Notes under the pieces: generated by a model | Told to the model about the DNA's origin: nothing | What the model saw: only the letters and a program-made list of their open reading frames with translations | The model's database searches: none | Made by a program: the position numbers and the translations under genes | Shown here: positions 1-7,006 of the stretch, piece by piece | Layout of the letters: each line of letters starts with the position of its first letter | Numbering within the stretch: position 1 is the first letter of the stretch | Assembly (NCBI GenBank): GCA_003519585.1 | Contig: DOWL01000118.1 | Coordinates: 1-15,510, forward strand | Length of the DNA: 15,510 nt | From: Nocardioides sp. | GTDB lineage: Bacteria; Actinomycetota; Actinomycetes; Propionibacteriales; Nocardioidaceae | Direction of reading: 5' to 3'

Positions 1-4
1 GAGC

Positions 5-1492
5 TTGATCGAGTGCGCGACCAGCATGAGCGTCGCGCGGCAGGTGGTCGAGCTGGCACTCTGCCGGATCCTGGGGACGACGGTGACCCTGGCGCGTCGA
101 CCCAAGGTCGACTCCCGAACGGCCGGTGGTCGCGCGGAGTGGTTCACCGGTGTCGAGGCTGGGGGCCTGATGAGCGCCGCCTCCCGGCGAGGAATCGCCG
201 GCCGCGCCACCGCCGGACGCGAGCTCTGCTTCCTCGAGTCCCGCGACGACTGGTGGACCGTAGTCGTGCCGTGGCGCGCGGCACGCGTGGATGCCCAGGC
301 GGTGAGCCACCAGCCTCTGCTCCAGACCTTCGCGGCACGCCTGCGGACCGAGGAGGAGTCCCGCCGGGGGACGGTGACCGGTGACAGCCTACGGAGGCTG
401 ATCCGTGCCTCGTCGTCGGGCGACACGGTCGGCTTCGTCACCGAGGTGTCCTCGCTGGTCGGCGGTCGCTCGGCCCTGCTGGACCGCGATGGCGTCGTCG
501 TCGCTGCCGCCGGTGAACGACGTGGGACCCGATCGACCGGTGACCCGCACGCCCACCGCGGCCGCGACATCCTCCTGCGGACCGGGGACGGGCTCTGTGG
601 CTCCCTGAGCGTGCCGGAGAACTCGACCATCCCCCCCGACCTCATCGACCTGCTCGAGTGCCTGGGGTCCAGCCTGGCCCAGACGGTCGCCTCGAAGAAC
701 GACCGGCGCGCGACCGAGAGCCAGCTCCTGATCATGCAGTGCCTCGCCTCAGAGGCGGAGGCCTTCACGTACGAGCAGCCGGTCTGGTCGGCCGGGCGTC
801 GACGACTGGTCTACCTGAGCACTCCCGAGCCGGTCTCCGATCACGAGTCCGGCCGGTTGCTGAGCCGGATCCTGCAGGCCGGCGCCGACCATCCCGAGCT
901 CGCCGGACTGCACCTGGTGGGAAGTGCGGGTGGCCTGCTGGGTCTGTACCTCGAGGAGGGCCAGGACCTGGACGCTCATGTCGAGGCCTGGCGGGACGTG
1001 CTCCGGTGCGCGGCCCCGGGCGGGAGCACCAGCATCGCGATCAGTGCGCCGGTCGGCACGGCCGCCGCGGCACGGGAGCAGCTTCGGGCGGTGTTGCAGT
1101 TGGCCAAGGTGCAGGAGAGCCGATCGCGCTTCTTCGCCCTCCCGGCGATCATCCTCATGGACAACGTCGGTCCCCTTGCGGAGCTGCTCGTCCGGGTGCC
1201 GGGCCAGCAGCTGACGCCCTTCATCGAGCGGGTCCTCGGTGACCTGCTGGATGACCAGCGCTTCGGCGGTCAGCTGCTGGAGACGCTCTATGCGTATCTC
1301 CAGACGGGCGGCAGCCCGAGCGAGGCCGGCGGACTGCTCCACTTGCACGCGTCGACCGTCAAGTACCGGATGCGGGTCATCCGGGACCTCCTGGGCGATC
1401 GGCTCGATGACCAGAGTGAGCGGTTCGACCTCGAGCTGGCGGTCCGGCTGTGCCTGGCGTCGCGCCACCTGTCCCGGGAGACCCGCCGATGA
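5..1492 (+). CDS. PucR/CdaR-type transcriptional regulator, possibly 5'-truncated
   Basis: This is probably a transcription factor controlling the CoM genes behind it. The C-terminal part (about residues 410-485 counted from position 5) has the PucR-type helix-turn-helix: a leucine-rich helix, then the SPSEAGGLLHLHASTVKYR core, then an RDLLG...LDDQSERFDLELAVRLCLA tail. Residues about 265-370 resemble the degenerate GGDEF-like middle domain of CdaR/PucR proteins, and residues about 125-235 look like a GAF-type sensory region. The frame is open at the left edge. TTG at 5 and ATG at 26 are both possible starts, and the true start may lie outside the window. The stop overlaps the next start (ATGA at 1489-1492), so it is translated with the CoM operon. 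The ligand is unknown. The family call is firm; the target is inferred from position. Confidence 0.85.
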   Translation: MIECATSMSVARQVVELALCRILGTTVTLARRPKVDSRTAGGRAEWFTGVEAGGLMSAASRRGIAGRATAGRELCFLESRDDWWTVVVPWRAARVDAQAVSHQPLLQTFAARLRTEEESRRGTVTGDSLRRLIRASSSGDTVGFVTEVSSLVGGRSALLDRDGVVVAAAGERRGTRSTGDPHAHRGRDILLRTGDGLCGSLSVPENSTIPPDLIDLLECLGSSLAQTVASKNDRRATESQLLIMQCLASEAEAFTYEQPVWSAGRRRLVYLSTPEPVSDHESGRLLSRILQAGADHPELAGLHLVGSAGGLLGLYLEEGQDLDAHVEAWRDVLRCAAPGGSTSIAISAPVGTAAAAREQLRAVLQLAKVQESRSRFFALPAIILMDNVGPLAELLVRVPGQQLTPFIERVLGDLLDDQRFGGQLLETLYAYLQTGGSPSEAGGLLHLHASTVKYRMRVIRDLLGDRLDDQSERFDLELAVRLCLASRHLSRETRR

Positions 1493-2283
1493 CCGGCGAA
1501 TCCGGCACCCTGCCGCGATCCCCGGTGTTCCTCGACCTGCCCGACCGGCGGCAGAAGCCGCGCGACGGGGGCATCACCCACGTTCTCGATACGGCGATCC
1601 CGCTCCGGCTCCTGGAGTGCTATCTCGAGTCGACGTCCCATCTGGTCGACATCGTGAAGGTGGGGTGGGGGCTTAGCTACGTCGATCCCTCACACCCGGC
1701 GCGGCTCGAGCTCTGCCGCCGGTACGGCGTCCATGCGTCGACAGGGGGAACTCTGCTCGAGATCGTCGAGGCTCAGGGTCGACTCGAGGCCTTCGTCGAC
1801 TGGGCTCTATCCACCGGTGTCGATCTGGTCGAGGTCTCCAACGGCCTGGGGATGCTCTCGCGGCAGCGGAAGTCCGCGCTCATCGAGCGCCTTTCCCGCG
1901 ACTTCGTGGTGGTCGCCGAGACCGGCAGCAAGGACCAGCGGACGGTGGCGGATCCCGAGCTGTGGGTCACCGAGATGAAGGCGGATCTGGACTGCGGCGC
2001 GAAGCACGTGATCGCCGAGGGCCGTGAGTCGGGCACCGTCGGGCTGTACGGCGACGACGGCGACGTGCGCGTGGAGGTGTTCGACGCGATCGTGGCGTCG
2101 GTACCCATCGACCGCGTCATCTTCGAGGCTCCCCGGAAGCCCCAGCAGACCTGGCTCATCCGGCACCTCGGGCCGGAGGTGAATCTCGGAAACATCGCGT
2201 TGCACGACGTACTGCCGCTGGAGACACTGCGGCTGGGACTCCGAGCCGACACCGTGGCTGTCCATGGGGCGGCCATCGGATGA
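1489..2283 (+). CDS. comA: Phosphosulfolactate synthase (ComA family; XcbB1-like)
   Basis: This enzyme adds sulfite to phosphoenolpyruvate to give (2R)-phospho-3-sulfolactate, the committed step of CoM synthesis. The 264-residue protein has the usual ComA length and is recognisable along its whole length. Landmarks are KPRDGGITHVLDT (residues 23-35), DIVKVGWG (54-61, with the conserved Lys57), GGTLLEIVEAQG (86-97), VEVSNG (114-119), ETGSKD (144-149), VIAEGRESG (174-182), VIFEAPRK (210-217), VNLGNIALHDV (231-241) and LETLRLGLRADT (244-255). The ATG at 1489 is chosen because it overlaps the regulator stop and gives the expected N-terminus. Related sulfolactate-making proteins occur in other bacteria, but the neighbouring genes point to CoM rather than free sulfolactate. 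It is a cytoplasmic TIM-barrel enzyme. Confidence 0.93.
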   Translation: MTGESGTLPRSPVFLDLPDRRQKPRDGGITHVLDTAIPLRLLECYLESTSHLVDIVKVGWGLSYVDPSHPARLELCRRYGVHASTGGTLLEIVEAQGRLEAFVDWALSTGVDLVEVSNGLGMLSRQRKSALIERLSRDFVVVAETGSKDQRTVADPELWVTEMKADLDCGAKHVIAEGRESGTVGLYGDDGDVRVEVFDAIVASVPIDRVIFEAPRKPQQTWLIRHLGPEVNLGNIALHDVLPLETLRLGLRADTVAVHGAAIG

Positions 2284-3173
2284 CGTTCTCGGTCAACCTC
2301 ACGGCGAATCCGTACCGGGGCCTGTCGGTGCAGGATGTCGACTTCGTCCCGTCCGAGAGCGCGGTGCGTCGCTGGATCATCGGGCGGCGGATCTACCGGC
2401 GCACGCAGTTCATCGCGGTCCGACACTCCGCGGAGGCCGTCCTGATCGCGGTCAACCGACGCCGGGCCGGCGGTCTGTTCGACGTCGTCGAAGACGTCGA
2501 GGTCGTGGCCGCCGCCGAGGAGCTGGTCTGGGTGGACAGTCCCGAGACGGACGTCGGGATCGCGTCGGAGCTGGCCACTGTCGCCGCCCACCATCGACGG
2601 GCCGGCATCGACACGTACGTCGTGACGGGACGCTATCGCCACGTCAACTTCGTGCACCGTCCGAGGCCGCTCCGAATCACCGTGGACGAGGTGGTGCCGC
2701 CGCACCCGGCGAAGCTGTACCAGATGGCTCGGCAAGCCGTCGCGTTCGACGAGGACCTGCCGCCGATCACGCTGATCCAGCGGTTGATCTCAATCCCCTC
2801 GCTGATCAGGCGGGCCCGGGGAGCCAGGCACCTGCTGCCGTGCCAGGGTGCGGGACCCGCGGGTCACGAGGACTCGAACGTCGACTACCTCGACGCCGGG
2901 CCGGCGTTCCGGGACGACTGGACGCTCGTAGGATGTCGGCGCTCGCAGCAGATCTACGAGGAGTTCTATGGGCAGCCCCCGGTCCGGGTGGACTTCTGTC
3001 CGGAGCTGTCGATACCCGCCGGTGACGGCGGCGCCCGGCTGACCAAGTGCTGCCAGCTCGAACGGGGGATCCGCGTCGACGGGCAGACGGCCGTCGTACC
3101 GTGGGGCGCGACCCTCGACGAGGTCCGGCAGGCGATCGACGGTCTCGCGGGGGCGGGTGATCGCGATGCCTGA
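2280..3173 (+). CDS. Cysteine-containing conserved protein of the CoM operon, function unassigned
   Basis: I do not recognise a characterised family with certainty; it may belong to a DUF (possibly DUF7714). The 297-residue soluble protein has no signal peptide or membrane segment. The N-terminal half (residues 1-130) is an alpha/beta-looking region ending in the RYRHVNFVHRPRPLRI block. The middle carries PPHPAKLYQMARQAV (140-154) and DEDLPPI (157-163). All five cysteines lie in the last 110 residues: C188 (LLPCQGAG), C219 (VGCRRS), C240 (DFCPE) and the pair C257-C258 (TKCCQLERG), followed by AVVPWGATLDEVR. Such a layout could bind a metal or Fe-S cluster or do thiol chemistry, but that is inference. 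It starts with the ATGA overlap at 2280 and overlaps the next gene, so it is made together with the CoM enzymes. It is a candidate for the thiolation or reduction end of the pathway. Confidence 0.85.
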   Translation: MTFSVNLTANPYRGLSVQDVDFVPSESAVRRWIIGRRIYRRTQFIAVRHSAEAVLIAVNRRRAGGLFDVVEDVEVVAAAEELVWVDSPETDVGIASELATVAAHHRRAGIDTYVVTGRYRHVNFVHRPRPLRITVDEVVPPHPAKLYQMARQAVAFDEDLPPITLIQRLISIPSLIRRARGARHLLPCQGAGPAGHEDSNVDYLDAGPAFRDDWTLVGCRRSQQIYEEFYGQPPVRVDFCPELSIPAGDGGARLTKCCQLERGIRVDGQTAVVPWGATLDEVRQAIDGLAGAGDRDA

Positions 3174-4545
3174 GAGCTCCCATCTACGCGACTCGCAACT
3201 GTTCGGGGGCCAGTGGGCGACCGACGAGATGCGCGCCTGGTTCACCGAGCCCTCCCGCGTCCGCAGCTGGCTGGGGATCGTCGGTGCGATCGCGGCCGCC
3301 CAGGCGGACATCGGAGCGGTTCCCCGCCCGGTGGCCGATGAGATCGAGCGGGTCTGCGCGACGCTGAGGCCCGACCTCGCCGAGGTCGCCCTGCGCAACC
3401 GTTCGACGGGGCACTCGACCACCGGTCTGCTCGAGGTCGTCCGCGCCGCGGTCAGTACGGCGGCCTCCGGCTTCGTCGGTCTGGGACTCACCGTGCAGGA
3501 CATCTCCGACACGTGGACTGCGCTGACCATCCAGAGGACAGCAGACCTCCTCGAGCGCGATCTGCGGAGCCTGCTCGCGCTCCTCGGTGAGGGAGTGGCT
3601 CGCTACGAGTCCGCCCCGATGGTGGGCCGCACACACGGACAGCCGGGTGCGCCGACGACGTTCGGGTTCAAGCTCGCCCAGTGGGGCGCGGAGCTCGAAC
3701 GGCACCTGGCCCGACTTAAGGAGGGCCGGACCCGGTGGGAGACGGTCCAGCTCGGTGGCTCCGTGGGGTGCATGGCCTTCTGGGGGGATCGAAGCCCTGC
3801 CCTGGCCGCGGCCCTCGCAGCCCGGATGGGCCTCGGTGTACCGCTGCTGCCGTGGGGATCCTCCCGGGACTGTGTGGCGGAGTTCGGGCAACTCTCGGTC
3901 CTGGTCAGCGCCACCACCGCGAAGATCGGCAACGAGGTCTACGAGCTGCAACGACCCGAGATCTCCGAACTCCAGGAGTCCTGGCGAGCCGATCAGATCG
4001 GCAGCGTGACCATGCCCCACAAGCAGAATCCGGAACGCAGCGAGCACCTGGTCACGCTCGGCAGGCTGATCCGCTCGTACGCCAGCGTGCTGACCGAGGC
4101 CGCGGTCGTCGAACACGAGCGAGACGGCCGCGCCTGGAAGGCGGAATGGGTCGCCCTGCCCGATCTCTGCTGCTCCCTGACCCGAGCGACCAGCCTGTGC
4201 GTCGAGTTGATGTCGGGTCTGGTCGTCGACCAGGAGCGGATGCGAGCGAACGTGCTGGGATTCGGCGGCCTGGTGCTGAGCGAGCACGCGCTCCGGATCA
4301 TCGCGGAGGGCTCGGGGGTGGAGGCCGCCTCGCGTGCCGTACGGCGAGCGGCGAGCAGGGTCCGGGCGGGTACCCAGCCGAGCCTCGTCGCGGCTCTGGC
4401 GGACGCCGCCGAGCCGGCGCTGGACGCGGCGACGATCGAGCGGCTGGCCGACCTTGACCACGCCGCGATCGGCGCCCGCACCCTCGCCCACTCGTGGCGG
4501 GTCGGTCTCGACGACCGGATCGACGCGTCGGGAGCGCGGTGGTGA
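3166..4545 (+). CDS. Aspartase/fumarase-superfamily lyase, adenylosuccinate-lyase-like (XcbC1/XcbD1 type)
   Basis: This is probably a beta-eliminating lyase of the CoM pathway. The best guess is phosphate elimination from phosphosulfolactate to sulfoacrylate, the reaction reported for XcbC1. The 459-residue protein has the three superfamily signatures: the RSTGHSTTGLLEVV region (79-92), GRTHGQPGAPTTFGF (154-168) with the conserved Thr156-His157, and the mobile signature loop GSVTMPHKQNP (279-289) with Ser280, Lys286 and Asn288. The last loop is the most adenylosuccinate/carboxymuconate-lyase-like part, though its second serine is valine. Purine biosynthesis is unlikely because the gene is embedded in the ComA operon. 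ATG 3166 is preferred over GTG 3157 because a GGGGGCGGG purine-rich stretch lies about 9 bases before it. Which of the two operon lyases corresponds to XcbC1 is inferred, not shown. Confidence 0.85.
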   Translation: MPESSHLRDSQLFGGQWATDEMRAWFTEPSRVRSWLGIVGAIAAAQADIGAVPRPVADEIERVCATLRPDLAEVALRNRSTGHSTTGLLEVVRAAVSTAASGFVGLGLTVQDISDTWTALTIQRTADLLERDLRSLLALLGEGVARYESAPMVGRTHGQPGAPTTFGFKLAQWGAELERHLARLKEGRTRWETVQLGGSVGCMAFWGDRSPALAAALAARMGLGVPLLPWGSSRDCVAEFGQLSVLVSATTAKIGNEVYELQRPEISELQESWRADQIGSVTMPHKQNPERSEHLVTLGRLIRSYASVLTEAAVVEHERDGRAWKAEWVALPDLCCSLTRATSLCVELMSGLVVDQERMRANVLGFGGLVLSEHALRIIAEGSGVEAASRAVRRAASRVRAGTQPSLVAALADAAEPALDAATIERLADLDHAAIGARTLAHSWRVGLDDRIDASGARW

Positions 4546-5513
4546 CCGAGGTCGGCGCATGCCCCACCCGGGCGACGATCGGTGTCTACCCGACGCCCTT
4601 GCAGCACGTCCCGGGATACCCCCGGCTCCGGGTCAAGCGCGAGGATCTGTCCGGCTTCGGGTTCGGCGGTTCGAAGATCCGGCTCCTGGACCAGGTGGTG
4701 TCCGCCGGACGGCGGCGAGGCGCCTCCGCCTTGGTGACCGGCGGGCGCCGCGACTCGAACTGGGTGCCCCTCGCCATGATGGCCGCTCACCGCGAGGGCT
4801 GGGATGGCTACGCCGTCTTCGACCCGACACCCTCCGGCTCGCGCGAGTCGTCGGCCGTCCGCCTGACCCGTCGGCTCGGAGCCTCCGTGTCCTTCGCTGC
4901 CGAGCCCGGGGCCGACGCGGTGAAGGCCGGGATCGCCTGCGTGAGGGAACGTCTCGAAGCCGACGGACAGCTCGTCGCCCAGGTGCCGCGAGGGGGCCGG
5001 GACGCCGAGGCGACCAGGGGCTATACACGCATCGTCGAGGAGATCTTGGGGCAGCGCCCGATCGACGAGGTCGCCGACCTCGACCTCGACCTCGACCTCG
5101 ACCTCATCGTCCCGGTCGGGGGCGGTGGTCTGGGGGTGGGACTTGCCCTCGGACTGGTGCAGCAGGGGCATCGGGGCCGGGTCGTCGGGGTAGCCGTCAC
5201 ATCGTCGGCCGAGGTCGCGCAGGCGAAGGTGGCTGCTCTGTGCGAGGAGGTCGCCGCCGCGGCCGGCGGCCTGGACGGCCCGACCCTGGCCGGACGGGTC
5301 ACCGTTGTCCCGGTCACGCAGCCGACCGACGCGGGCGCTCGGGCACTGAGCCGGACCGCCGGTCAGCTGGGACTCCTTTTGGATCCCGTCTTCGGTCGAC
5401 CCGCCTGGTCCACGGCGTTCGCCGCGGGCCTCGCCACCAGCTCGACGGCCGAGGTCGTGCTCGTCGCCTCCGGTGGTCTTCCGATGTACCTCGAGGAGGT
5501 GGGCGAGTCATGA
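4542..5513 (+). CDS. PLP-dependent D-cysteine desulfhydrase/ACC deaminase-fold protein (XcbE1-like)
   Basis: This is a fold-type II PLP enzyme proposed to act in the later, sulfur-handling part of CoM synthesis. The 323-residue protein aligns with D-cysteine desulfhydrases and ACC deaminases. VKREDLSGFGFGGSKIRLLD (31-50) carries the PLP lysine, Lys45. VTGGRRDSNW (65-74) corresponds to the family's TGG..QSNH. VPRGGRDAEATRGY (148-161) follows, then the glycine-rich loop VPVGGGGLG (190-198), LLDPVFGRP (279-287) and VASGGLP (308-314). The usual SNH histidine is Trp74 and the usual DPVY tyrosine is Phe284, so ordinary desulfhydrase chemistry is doubtful. An Asp-Leu run (179-188) is encoded by a hexamer repeat. 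GTG 4542 overlaps the upstream stop (GTGA), and the frame continues to an ATGA overlap with the next gene. Confidence 0.85.
   Translation: MTEVGACPTRATIGVYPTPLQHVPGYPRLRVKREDLSGFGFGGSKIRLLDQVVSAGRRRGASALVTGGRRDSNWVPLAMMAAHREGWDGYAVFDPTPSGSRESSAVRLTRRLGASVSFAAEPGADAVKAGIACVRERLEADGQLVAQVPRGGRDAEATRGYTRIVEEILGQRPIDEVADLDLDLDLDLIVPVGGGGLGVGLALGLVQQGHRGRVVGVAVTSSAEVAQAKVAALCEEVAAAAGGLDGPTLAGRVTVVPVTQPTDAGARALSRTAGQLGLLLDPVFGRPAWSTAFAAGLATSSTAEVVLVASGGLPMYLEEVGES
5076..5105 (+). repeat. Perfect (GACCTC)x5 tandem repeat inside the PLP-enzyme gene
   Basis: Five uninterrupted copies of GACCTC run from 5076 to 5105 and encode five Asp-Leu pairs (residues 179-188) just before the PVGGGG loop. Because the unit is 6 bases, gain or loss of copies keeps the reading frame. 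Relatives normally have a short hydrophobic strand here, so some of the Asp-Leu pairs may be extra. Confidence 0.95.
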
Positions 5514-6994
5514 CGGGCGATGCAGCCAACGGTTATCTGGGACTCGGGACGCGCCTCAACAGCGGGCCCAGCCGGCTTCTCGTGGAGGCCGGGTTCGCGA
5601 CCGAGGTCCGCCAGAGCAGGTTCTTGCACTCGTGGATCGGAGTGGCCGACCTGGTGCACGTCCTGGCGTTGCGCGATGCCGAGGCGATACCGGCGGAACC
5701 AGGCCGGAGACTGCTGCGCACGCTGCTGGACATGCAGTCCCACGACTGGGCGGAGATGCCCTACGACCCGGTGCACGGCGACGTGTACAACAACCGGGAG
5801 CACCTCCTGCGCGGGCTCCTCGGGGATGATGCCGGGTGGCTCCACCTGGGACGGACCCGCCGAGAGGCCGGACGCGTCGCGTTCTACCTCGCGGCACGGG
5901 CCGGTCTGCTCGATCTCCACGACAGCGTGACGTCGTTCGCCTCGGCAGCGCTGGCCGGATCTCGGGAGCACGTCGACACGTGGTGGTCCGACCTGACCTA
6001 CCTCCAGCCGGCGCAGGTGTCGAGCCTCGGCCACTACCTGCTGTCCTTCGGGCACGAGGCGAGCCGCCAGCTCGACCGGGTTCGCCGGGCTCACGACGCG
6101 TGCGGCAACCTGCCGGTCGCGGCCGGGGGAGTGGCCGGTACGACGGTGCCGGTCTGCCGTGCGTCGTACCTCGAACGACTGGGGGTCACCTTTCCGGCCA
6201 CCACCTCGCGTGATGCGATGTGGGGCACCGACATCCTCGTGGAGGTCGCCCACGTGGCGACGCAGGCGGCCCTCACCGTCAGCAAGCTGGCCGAGGACCT
6301 GATGATCTTCGGCTCCCCTCCCTTCGGCTGGGTGCGCATCCACGACTCCCACTCGCGCGCGTCGGTGTATCTCCCGCAGAAGCGCAACCCCTATGCGCTC
6401 TCGGTCATCCGGGGAGGCACCAGCCGCCTGCTGGGTCGGGCGACGGGAGTGTTGACGTCGGTCCGGACCCCGTCGGCCCAGACCGACAACTGGATCTACA
6501 ACTACGGTGACGTCCTGGAGACGGTCGAGCTCGCCTCGTCGCTGGTCTCGCTCGCTTCGGAGGTCCTGGCCCGGGCCACCTTCGACCGGGACCGCCTGGC
6601 GGCCGCCGCGCTGGACGACTTCACGGAGGCCCCGGACCTGGCGGAGTCCATGGTCGTGTCCTCCGGCATCGACTATCGAACGGCGCACGAGGCCGTGGCC
6701 CGCGTGGCCGAGGCTGCCCACCAACGAGGACAGCGCCGATTCGCAGCCGCGGACTACGACCGGCTCGGCCTGACCGGCGCCGTACCTCCTCCCGCCAGCA
6801 CGCCGGCCGCGCTCGTCGCGGCCCGCAGGCAGGAGGGTGGCGCGTCCCCGGCGCAGGTGCGCGCGTCGGGTCGCCGACTGGAGCGTCGGCTGAGCAGAGC
6901 CACTGCCTGGCGCTCCGATGCCCGCGCTGCGGCCGACTCGACGACACGAAGCGTGGTCGCGGAGGCGACGGCCGCGGCGAACGAGTCGCTGTAG
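5510..6994 (+). CDS. Aspartase/fumarase-superfamily protein, argininosuccinate-lyase-like (XcbC1/XcbD1 type)
   Basis: This is the second aspartase/fumarase member of the CoM operon, 494 residues, with argininosuccinate-lyase architecture. GDVYNNREHLL (90-100) and LHLGRTRREAGR (111-122) match the lyase regions ED[VI]H and H.GRSRND. LTYLQPAQVSSLGHYLLSF (162-180) is the second signature, and ASVYLPQKRNPYALSVIRG (284-302) is the mobile signature loop with Ser285, Lys291 and Asn293. The catalytic histidine of the TH.QPAQP motif is Tyr164, and the loop reads ASV where the family has GSS. RSRNDQ is also altered. True argininosuccinate lyase activity is therefore unlikely; a CoM-pathway step other than simple succinyl beta-elimination is more plausible. 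The start is set by the ATGA overlap at 5510-5513. It ends the operon 12 bases from a convergent gene. Confidence 0.85.
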   Translation: MTGDAANGYLGLGTRLNSGPSRLLVEAGFATEVRQSRFLHSWIGVADLVHVLALRDAEAIPAEPGRRLLRTLLDMQSHDWAEMPYDPVHGDVYNNREHLLRGLLGDDAGWLHLGRTRREAGRVAFYLAARAGLLDLHDSVTSFASAALAGSREHVDTWWSDLTYLQPAQVSSLGHYLLSFGHEASRQLDRVRRAHDACGNLPVAAGGVAGTTVPVCRASYLERLGVTFPATTSRDAMWGTDILVEVAHVATQAALTVSKLAEDLMIFGSPPFGWVRIHDSHSRASVYLPQKRNPYALSVIRGGTSRLLGRATGVLTSVRTPSAQTDNWIYNYGDVLETVELASSLVSLASEVLARATFDRDRLAAAALDDFTEAPDLAESMVVSSGIDYRTAHEAVARVAEAAHQRGQRRFAAADYDRLGLTGAVPPPASTPAALVAARRQEGGASPAQVRASGRRLERRLSRATAWRSDARAAADSTTRSVVAEATAAANESL

Positions 6995-7006
6995 CGGCCC
7001 CTCTAC

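Larger units (their letters stand above)
1489..6994 (+). other. Bacterial coenzyme M biosynthesis operon (five genes after the regulator)
   Basis: Five consecutive plus-strand genes overlap at every junction: ATGA at 2280-2283, an 8-base overlap at 3166-3173, GTGA at 4542-4545 and ATGA at 5510-5513. The set is a ComA-type phosphosulfolactate synthase, two aspartase/fumarase-superfamily proteins and a D-cysteine-desulfhydrase-like PLP protein. This matches the gene families reported for CoM synthesis in Xanthobacter autotrophicus Py2. The published pathway runs from phosphoenolpyruvate by sulfite addition, phosphate elimination, decarboxylation, thiolation and reduction. The fifth gene (2280-3173) is a cysteine-containing protein. 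The assignment rests on recognised protein families and gene order. I have not assigned every later step to a particular gene. Confidence 0.82.

Noticed and set aside
749..1468. Long minus-strand frame opposite the PucR-type gene
   Set aside because: High GC produces long shadow frames. The plus-strand product has recognisable domains and the minus product has none.
3184..4560. 458-codon minus-strand frame opposite the first lyase gene
   Set aside because: Arg/Gly-rich low-complexity translation, exactly opposite a clear aspartase/fumarase protein; a codon-bias shadow.
5076..5105. Hexamer repeat considered as a CRISPR or iteron element
   Set aside because: Contiguous 6-base units with no spacers, inside a coding gene and in frame; it is a coding microsatellite. 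No CRISPR array was seen anywhere in the window.
4334..5509. N-terminal extension of the second lyase frame up to 4334
   Set aside because: The extension overlaps two real genes and translates to Arg/Gly-rich noise. The ATGA junction at 5510 and family alignment fix the start.
5363..6724. 453-codon minus-strand frame opposite the second lyase gene
   Set aside because: Shadow of the argininosuccinate-lyase-like gene; no recognisable motifs.
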